Position numbers and translations under genes: made by a program
In this document: positions 58,252-64,000 of the stretch, piece after piece
Layout of the letters: each line of letters starts with the position of its first letter
How positions within the stretch are numbered: the first letter of the stretch is position 1
The notes under the pieces: model-generated
Databases searched by the model: none
Told to the model about the DNA's origin: nothing
Seen by the model: only the letters and a program-made list of their open reading frames with translations
NCBI RefSeq assembly: GCF_001005295.1
Contig: NZ_LBMK01000001.1
Location: 824,485-888,484, forward strand
Direction: 5' to 3'
Length of the DNA: 64,000 nt
DNA from: Streptomyces yangpuensis
GTDB taxonomy: Bacteria > Actinomycetota > Actinomycetes > Streptomycetales > Streptomycetaceae

Positions 58252-59678
58252 TCGCCCTTTCCCTCGCCGAGATCGCCGACATCACCGGCGGGCGGCCCCA
58301 CGACATACCGGATCTGTCCGTCCAGGTCACCGGTCCCGTGGTCTACGACTCCCGCGAGGTCCGGCCGGGCAGCCTGTTCGCCGCCTTCGTCGGTGAACGG
58401 GTCGACGGCCACGACTACGCCGAACGCGCAATCGCCGCCGGCGCCGTCGGCGTCCTCGCGACCCGGCCGGTCGGCGTCCCCGCCATCGTCGTCCCCGACG
58501 TGGTGGCCGCCCTCGGCGCACTCGCCCGGGCCGTCGTCGCCCGCCTGGGCACCGACGTCGTGGCCCTCACCGGGTCCGCCGGCAAGACCTCCACCAAGGA
58601 CCTCATCGCGCAGGTGCTCCAGCACCACGCGCCGACCGTGTGGACCCCCGGGAACCTCAACAACGAGATCGGCCTGCCGATCACGACGCTGCGCGTCACC
58701 AAGGACACCCAGCACCTCGTCCTGGAGATGGGCGCCCGCGGCATCGGCCACATCCGCTACCTCACCGGACTGACGCCCCCTCGCATCGGTCTGGTCCTCA
58801 ACGTAGGCACCGCGCACATCGGCGAGTTCGGCGGCCGTGAGCAGATCGCCCAGGCCAAGGGCGAACTCGTCGAGGCCCTGCCGGCCGAGGCTGAGGGCGG
58901 CGTCGCCGTCCTCAACGCCGACGACCTGCTGGTCCGCTCCATGGCCGCGCGCACGAAGGCCCGTACGGTGCTGTTCGGCGAGGCCGACGACGCCGAAATC
59001 CGGGCCACGGAAGTCCGCATGACGGACAAGGGGCAGCCTTCCTTCACACTGCACACACCGACCGGGTGCAGCGACGTGACCTTGCGGCTGTACGGTGAGC
59101 ACCACGTGTCGAACGCGCTCGCCGCGGCCGCCGTCGCCCATGTCCTGGGCATGTCCGTCGAAGAGATCGCCACCGCGCTCTCCGGAGCGGGCACGCTGTC
59201 CCGGTGGCGGATGGAGGTCACCGAGCGGGCGGACGGTGTGACGATCGTCAACGACGCCTACAACGCGAACCCGGAGTCCATGCGGGCCGCACTGCGCGCG
59301 CTCGCCGCGATGGGCGGTGGCGGCAGGGCGAACGGGGGGCGCACGTGGGCGGTGCTCGGCCCGATGGCCGAGCTCGGAGACGACGCTCTCGCCGAGCACG
59401 ACGCGGTCGGACGACTTGTCGTCCGGCTCAACGTGAGCAAGCTCGTCGCGGTCGGGGGCAGGGAAGCCTCCTGGCTGCAACTGGGCGCATATAACGAGGG
59501 TTCGTGGGGTGAGGAGTCGGTGCTCGTGTCCGACGCGCAGGCGGCGGTCGACCTGTTGCGCAGTGAACTGCGCCCGGGTGACGTCGTGCTGGTGAAGGCT
59601 TCCAGGTCGGCCGGTCTGGAGCGGGTGGCGCAGGCCCTGCTCGAGGGCACTGTCGAGGGCGAGGTCACCGGCCGATGA
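58248..59678 (+). CDS. murF: UDP-MurNAc-pentapeptide synthase MurF
   Basis: 476 residues. P-loop GSAGKTSTKD (about 107-116), NNEIGLP, and the C-terminal NDAYNANPESM block. It adds D-Ala-D-Ala to the tripeptide in the cytoplasm. Both ends overlap neighbours by 4 bases, so murE-murF-mraY are tightly coupled. Confidence 0.96.
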   Translation: MIALSLAEIADITGGRPHDIPDLSVQVTGPVVYDSREVRPGSLFAAFVGERVDGHDYAERAIAAGAVGVLATRPVGVPAIVVPDVVAALGALARAVVARLGTDVVALTGSAGKTSTKDLIAQVLQHHAPTVWTPGNLNNEIGLPITTLRVTKDTQHLVLEMGARGIGHIRYLTGLTPPRIGLVLNVGTAHIGEFGGREQIAQAKGELVEALPAEAEGGVAVLNADDLLVRSMAARTKARTVLFGEADDAEIRATEVRMTDKGQPSFTLHTPTGCSDVTLRLYGEHHVSNALAAAAVAHVLGMSVEEIATALSGAGTLSRWRMEVTERADGVTIVNDAYNANPESMRAALRALAAMGGGGRANGGRTWAVLGPMAELGDDALAEHDAVGRLVVRLNVSKLVAVGGREASWLQLGAYNEGSWGEESVLVSDAQAAVDLLRSELRPGDVVLVKASRSAGLERVAQALLEGTVEGEVTGR

Positions 59679-60745
59679 GGCAGATCCTGTTCGCCGGTGT
59701 CATCGGCATGTTCCTGACCGTCATCGGCACGCCGCTGCTGATCAAGCTGCTGGCCCGCAAGGGCTACGGCCAGTTCATCCGCGACGACGGTCCGCGCGGC
59801 CACGCCGGGAAGAAGGGCACGCCCACCATGGGCGGTATCTCCTTCATCCTGGCCACGCTCGTCGCGTACGCCCTGACGAAGGTCATCACCGGTGAGGAGC
59901 CGAGCTTCTCCGGTCTGCTCGTGCTGTTCCTGATGGCCGGCATGGGCCTGGTCGGCTACCTCGACGACTACATCAAGATCGTCAAGCGGCGCTCGCTGGG
60001 TCTGCGGGCCAAGGCCAAGATGGCCGGCCAGCTGATCGTCGGCATCGCCTTCGCGGTGCTCGCACTCCAGTTCAAGGACTCGCGCGACCTCACCCCGGCC
60101 TCCACCAAGCTGTCGTTCGTCACGGACTTCGGCTGGTCGATCGGCCCGGTGCTCTTCGTGGTCTGGGCGCTGTTCATGATCCTGGCCCTGTCCAACGGCG
60201 TGAACCTGACCGACGGTCTGGACGGTCTCGCCACCGGCGCCGCCGTGATGGTCTTCGGCGCCTACACCTTCATCGGCGTCTGGCAGTTCCAGGAGTCGTG
60301 CGCGATGGCCGCCGACCTCACGAACCCGAACGCCTGTTTCGAGGTACGCGACCCGCTCGACCTCGCGGTCGTCGCCTCCGCCCTCATGGGCGCCTGCTTC
60401 GGCTTCCTGTGGTGGAACACCTCGCCCGCCAAGATCTTCATGGGTGACACCGGCTCGCTGGCCCTCGGCGGCGCGCTCTCGGGCCTGGCCATCTGCTCCC
60501 GCACGGAGCTCCTGGTGGCGCTCCTCGGCGGCCTCTTCGTACTCATCACGATGTCGGTCGTCATCCAGGTCGGCTCCTTCAAGCTGACCGGTAAGCGTGT
60601 CTTCCGGATGGCGCCGCTCCAGCACCACTTCGAACTCAAGGGCTGGTCCGAGGTCCTCGTCGTGGTCCGCTTCTGGATCATCCAGGGCATGTGCGTCATC
60701 GTGGGTCTCGGTATCTTCTACGCGGGATGGGCAGCCGACAAGTGA
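59675..60745 (+). CDS. mraY: Phospho-MurNAc-pentapeptide transferase MraY
   Basis: 356 residues with ten membrane helices. GHAGKKGTPTMGG, GYLDDYIK, NGVNLTDGLDGLATG and MAPLQHHFELKGW carry the Mg and substrate sites. It transfers phospho-MurNAc-pentapeptide to undecaprenyl phosphate, forming lipid I. The ATG overlaps the murF stop (ATGA). Confidence 0.97.
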   Translation: MRQILFAGVIGMFLTVIGTPLLIKLLARKGYGQFIRDDGPRGHAGKKGTPTMGGISFILATLVAYALTKVITGEEPSFSGLLVLFLMAGMGLVGYLDDYIKIVKRRSLGLRAKAKMAGQLIVGIAFAVLALQFKDSRDLTPASTKLSFVTDFGWSIGPVLFVVWALFMILALSNGVNLTDGLDGLATGAAVMVFGAYTFIGVWQFQESCAMAADLTNPNACFEVRDPLDLAVVASALMGACFGFLWWNTSPAKIFMGDTGSLALGGALSGLAICSRTELLVALLGGLFVLITMSVVIQVGSFKLTGKRVFRMAPLQHHFELKGWSEVLVVVRFWIIQGMCVIVGLGIFYAGWAADK

Positions 60746-62313
60746 GCGCCTCCGACCTGGCCGGCCTGCTCGGCCCCGACGCCCTGGGCCGGTTCGGCCT
60801 GCCGGGCCGGATCACCGTGGCCGGCCTCGGCATCAGCGGCATCAGCGCCGCCCGGGCCCTGGCCGGGCTGGGCGCCCGCGTGACCGTCGTCGACAACGGC
60901 GACGGCGACACGCACCGGGCCAGGGCGGCCGAACTCGCGGAACTGGGCATCGAGGTCCGCCTCGGGCACCTGCCCGACGGCGCCCGGGCCGGTGAGACCC
61001 TCCCCGAGGGCACCGAACTGGTCGTCACCTCGCCCGGCTGGCCTCCGCAGAGCCCGCTCTTCCTGGCCGCCGCCGAGGCGGGCGTCGACGTCGTCGGCGA
61101 CGTCGAGGTCGCCTGGCGGCTGCGCGCGGCCGGCGTGGAACTCCGCGCCGCCCGCGGGGCCACGGCCGCAGGCACCGGCGACGGCACCGGCACGGCCCCG
61201 GCCGGGCCCGCCGAATGGCTCGCCGTCACCGGCACCAACGGCAAGACCACCACCGTCCAGATGCTCGCGTCCATCCTGAGGGCCGCCGGGCTGCGCACCG
61301 CCGCCGTCGGCAACATCGGGACCCCGATCATCGACGTGGTCCTCGGCGAGCAGCCGTACGACGTGCTCGCCGTCGAACTCTCCAGCTACCAGCTGCACTG
61401 GGCGCCCTCGCTGCGCGTCCACTCGGGAGCCGTCCTCAACCTGGCCCCCGACCACCTCGACTGGCACGGCTCGATGCAGGCGTACGCCGCCGACAAGGGC
61501 CGGATCTACGAGGGCAACACGGTCGCCTGCGTCTACAACGTGGCCGACAAGGCCACCGAGGACCTCGTCGTCGAGGCCGACGTCGAGGAGGGCTGCCGCG
61601 CGATCGGCTTCACCCTCGGTGCCCCCGGCCCCTCCATGCTCGGAGTCGTCGACGGCATCCTCGTCGACCGGGCCTTCGTGGAGAACCGGCAGAAGAACGC
61701 CCAGGAGCTCGCCGAGGTCAAGGACGTCAACCCGCCCGCCCCGCACAACATCGCCAACGCGCTCGCCGCCGCGGCCCTGGCCCGCGCCTACGGCGTGGAG
61801 CCGCGCGCGGTCCGCGACGGGCTGCGCGACTTCCGTCCGGACGCCCACCGCGTCGCCCGGGTGGACGAGGTCGGCTCGGTCGTCTACGTCGACGACTCCA
61901 AGGCCACCAACACGCACGCGGCGGAGGCCTCGCTCGCCTCCTTCGACAAGGTCGTCTGGATCGCCGGCGGCCTCGCCAAGGGCGCGACCTTCGACGAGCT
62001 CGTGCAGAAGTCGGCCGCGCGGATGCGCGGTGTCGTCCTGATCGGCGCCGACCGGGCGTTGATCGCGGAGGCACTGGCGCGACACGCCCCCGAGGTCCCG
62101 GTCGTCGACCTCGACCGGACCGACACTGGGGCGATGCTCGCAGCGGTCCGGGAGGCGGCCGCGCTCGCCGAGCCCGGCGACACGGTCCTGCTGGCACCGG
62201 CCTGCGCATCGATGGACATGTTCGCGAACTACAACAAGCGCGGGGACGCGTTCGCCGACGCGGTGCGTGAACTGGCCGCCGGGAACGCCGAGAACGCTGC
62301 GGACACGGCCTAG
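60727..62313 (+). CDS. murD: UDP-MurNAc-L-Ala:D-Glu ligase MurD
   Basis: 528 residues from the ATG at 60727 inside mraY; GTG at 60742, overlapping the mraY stop by 4 bases, is equally possible. Rossmann start GLGISG, ATP site GTNGKTTT, and EGNTVACVYN and DSKATNTHAA blocks. A Gly/Thr/Ala-rich insertion of about 20 residues lies just before the ATP domain. It adds D-glutamate to the growing peptide. Confidence 0.95.
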   Translation: MGSRQVSASDLAGLLGPDALGRFGLPGRITVAGLGISGISAARALAGLGARVTVVDNGDGDTHRARAAELAELGIEVRLGHLPDGARAGETLPEGTELVVTSPGWPPQSPLFLAAAEAGVDVVGDVEVAWRLRAAGVELRAARGATAAGTGDGTGTAPAGPAEWLAVTGTNGKTTTVQMLASILRAAGLRTAAVGNIGTPIIDVVLGEQPYDVLAVELSSYQLHWAPSLRVHSGAVLNLAPDHLDWHGSMQAYAADKGRIYEGNTVACVYNVADKATEDLVVEADVEEGCRAIGFTLGAPGPSMLGVVDGILVDRAFVENRQKNAQELAEVKDVNPPAPHNIANALAAAALARAYGVEPRAVRDGLRDFRPDAHRVARVDEVGSVVYVDDSKATNTHAAEASLASFDKVVWIAGGLAKGATFDELVQKSAARMRGVVLIGADRALIAEALARHAPEVPVVDLDRTDTGAMLAAVREAAALAEPGDTVLLAPACASMDMFANYNKRGDAFADAVRELAAGNAENAADTA

Positions 62314-62382
62314 GCCGGGGGCGCCGGACAGGTTCCCTCCGGCCGGATGCTCGCCTCGTACGAGTGGAGGGGAAGATCACAG

Positions 62383-63753
62383 ATGCCGGCCAAGCAGATG
62401 CTGCCGGGGCGGCGGCCGTCCGCCGTGAAGGCGCAGGGCCGCAAGCGCCCCGCGGTGAAGGTGAAGCGCCCGGCGCGACCTGCCGGGCGCGGCCCGCTGG
62501 CCGGTCTCCGGCGTACGCAGCAGCAGTTGCGCAGGGCGTGGGACCGGCCCCTCACGGCGTATTACCTGATTTTCGGCAGTTCGCTGCTCATCACCGTGCT
62601 CGGTCTGGTGATGGTCTACTCCGCCTCCATGATCAAAGCGCTCCAGCTGGGCCTGGGCGACGCCTACTTCTTCAAGAAGCAGTTCCTGGCCGCCCTGATC
62701 GGTGCGGTCCTGCTGCTGGTCGCCTCGCGGATGCCGGTGAAACTGCACCGGGCGCTGTCCTATCCGGTGCTGGCCGGCACACTCTTCCTGATGGTGCTGG
62801 TCCAGGTCCCTGGGATAGGGGTCTCGATCAACGGCAACCAGAACTGGATCTCCCTCGGCGGCCCGTTCATGCTGCAGCCCAGCGAGTTCGGCAAACTGGC
62901 GCTGATCCTCTGGGGCGCCGACCTGCTGGCCCGCAAGGGCGACAAGGGACTGCTGAGCCAGTGGAAGCACCTGCTCGTACCGCTGGTCCCCGTGGCCTTC
63001 CTGCTGCTCGGGCTCATCATGCTCGGCGGGGACATGGGCACCGCGATGATCCTCGGCGCGATTCTCTTCGGCCTGCTCTGGCTCGCGGGGGCCCCCACGC
63101 GGATGTTCGTCGGCGTACTGGCCTTCGCGGGTGCGATCGTCGCACTGCTCATCAAGACCAGCCCGCACCGGATGGACCGGCTCGAATGCATCGGTGCGAC
63201 AGAACCGGGCAAGAACGACCTTTGCTGGCAGGCCGTCCACGGAATCTACGCCCTCGCATCAGGTGGCTGGTTCGGTTCCGGACTGGGTGCAAGTGTGGAA
63301 AAATGGGGCCAACTACCCGAAGCCCACACCGACTTCATCTTCGCCATCACGGGGGAGGAACTGGGACTGGCGGGGACGCTGTCGGTGCTCGCCCTGTTCG
63401 CGGCTCTAGGCTATGCGGGTATCCGCGTGGCCGGACGCACGGAGGACTCCTTCGTACGGTTTGCCGCGGGAGGCGTGACCACCTGGATCACGGCCCAGGC
63501 CGTGATCAACATCGGTGCGGTGCTCGGCCTGCTGCCGATCGCCGGAGTCCCGCTCCCGCTGTTCTCCTACGGAGGGTCGGCCCTGCTGCCGACCATGTTC
63601 GCGGTCGGACTGCTCATCGCCTTCGCGCGGGAGGAGCCGGCCGCGCGCGCGGCCCTCGCGATGCGACAGCCGAAGACCGGCTGGAGGCGGACCGGGGTGA
63701 GATGGAAGTCGATGAGACGGCGCGTCAAGAAGCGTCCGTCCGGAGAGCGGTGA
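62383..63753 (+). CDS. ftsW: Septal peptidoglycan polymerase FtsW (SEDS)
   Basis: 456 residues with a 55-residue Arg/Lys/Pro-rich head, ten membrane helices, and SEDS marks: VYSASM in the first helices, NQNWISLG, QPSEFGK, EAHTDFIFAITGEELG and PLFSYGGSAL. It polymerises lipid II at the septum with FtsI. The ATG at 62383 follows GGAGGGG; an ATG at 62347 has no such site. The C-terminus is strongly basic. Confidence 0.95.
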   Translation: MPAKQMLPGRRPSAVKAQGRKRPAVKVKRPARPAGRGPLAGLRRTQQQLRRAWDRPLTAYYLIFGSSLLITVLGLVMVYSASMIKALQLGLGDAYFFKKQFLAALIGAVLLLVASRMPVKLHRALSYPVLAGTLFLMVLVQVPGIGVSINGNQNWISLGGPFMLQPSEFGKLALILWGADLLARKGDKGLLSQWKHLLVPLVPVAFLLLGLIMLGGDMGTAMILGAILFGLLWLAGAPTRMFVGVLAFAGAIVALLIKTSPHRMDRLECIGATEPGKNDLCWQAVHGIYALASGGWFGSGLGASVEKWGQLPEAHTDFIFAITGEELGLAGTLSVLALFAALGYAGIRVAGRTEDSFVRFAAGGVTTWITAQAVINIGAVLGLLPIAGVPLPLFSYGGSALLPTMFAVGLLIAFAREEPAARAALAMRQPKTGWRRTGVRWKSMRRRVKKRPSGER

Positions 63754-63759
63754 ATTTCG

Positions 63760-64000
63760 GTGCATGTCGTACTCGCCGGTGGGGGGACCGCCGGCCACAT
63801 CGAGCCGGCGCTCGCCCTCGCGGACGCCCTGCGCAGGCAGGACCCTTCAGTGGGCATCACCGCCCTGGGCACCGAGCGCGGACTCGAAACCCGCCTGGTA
63901 CCGGAGCGCGGCTACGAACTGGGGCTGATCCCCGCAGTACCGCTGCCCCGCAAGCCCACCCCCGAGCTGATCACCGTCCCCGGGCGGCTGCGCGGCACCA
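63760..64000 (+). CDS. murG: MurG, 5-prime part (runs off the window)
   Basis: First 80 codons only. [20 protein letters not shown] is the UDP-GlcNAc transferase MurG glycine loop; GTERGLE and PLPRK blocks follow. It adds GlcNAc to lipid I to give lipid II. The GTG lies 6 bases after the ftsW stop. No frame break in the visible part. Confidence 0.95.
   Translation, partial: MHVVLAGGGTAGHIEPALALADALRRQDPSVGITALGTERGLETRLVPERGYELGLIPAVPLPRKPTPELITVPGRLRGT

Overview
The window is a gene-dense, very GC-rich (roughly 70 percent or more) stretch of an actinobacterial chromosome, almost certainly Streptomyces. Support comes from codons ending in G or C, frequent GTG and TTG starts, many apparently leaderless promoters, a MacRS-type two-component pair, an SAV_6107-type HEPN protein, a Streptomyces-type intergenic GC-rich repeat, and a gene order I recognise from the S. 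coelicolor region SCO2140 to SCO2084. No tRNA, rRNA, phage, IS element or CRISPR array is visible. This is core chromosome, not an accessory island.

Layout. 0.2-3 kb: a stand-alone RAM protein overlapping a rhomboid protease, a small zinc-ribbon protein and a NYN-domain nuclease. 3.2-8 kb: two tandem NlpC/P60 cell-wall hydrolases, a lipoprotein metallopeptidase and a PimB-type mannosyltransferase. 8-18.5 kb: secreted cholesterol oxidase, FadD15-like acyl-CoA ligase, metallophosphoesterase, SRPBCC protein, ArsA-like P-loop protein, DUF5304 protein, ROK glucokinase (glkA), an EEP nuclease/phosphatase and an alpha/beta hydrolase pair. 18.6-22.6 kb: PlsC acyltransferase, MacS/MacR and 6-phosphofructokinase. 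22.9-26.6 kb: a fused anthranilate synthase behind a tryptophan attenuator, divergent from a class II DAHP synthase, i.e. entry and branch point of aromatic biosynthesis. 26.6-27.5 kb: an iron-box-controlled Bfd ferredoxin converging on bacterioferritin. 27.7-37.3 kb: YuiH-type oxidoreductase, endonuclease IV, a PASTA Ser/Thr kinase (PknL-like), a TPP-riboswitch thiOSG operon, a ferredoxin reductase, an Rv2175c-like DNA-binding protein, thiE and metF. 37.3-42.5 kb: membrane proteins, a phytoene-desaturase-like enzyme, DUF3040, a methyltransferase and a HEPN protein. 42.6-46.4 kb: an ABC-like/YhgE/TetR operon behind a 28-bp palindromic operator. 46.4-46.9 kb: a short unannotated transcription unit with a MacR-like box, then a repeat. 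46.9-52.3 kb: a MoxR-DUF58-TgpA operon and a carbonic anhydrase. 52.5-64 kb: the division/cell-wall cluster rsmH-ftsL-(small ORF)-ftsI-murE-murF-mraY-murD-ftsW-murG, running off the right edge.

How it works together. The right third makes and polymerises lipid-linked peptidoglycan precursor and builds the septum; the left part carries wall hydrolases, a lipoglycan mannosyltransferase and phospholipid acylation, and the PASTA kinase can sense muropeptide-like ligands. The order NlpC/P60 - pimB - fadD15 - SRPBCC - ArsA-like - PlsC - DAHP synthase - pknL - Rv2175c - DUF3040 - rsmH - ftsI - mur matches my recollection of M. tuberculosis Rv2190c to Rv2153c, so this is an old actinobacterial envelope super-locus into which Streptomyces carries extra metabolic and regulatory genes.

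Most promising for follow-up: the MacR-box unit at 46479-46706, the degenerate ABC-like/YhgE/TetR operon, the K-to-R P-loop ArsA-like protein, the HEPN protein with an intact R-x4-H motif, the coupled small ORF between ftsL and ftsI, and a Crp-like site inside the pfkA promoter.
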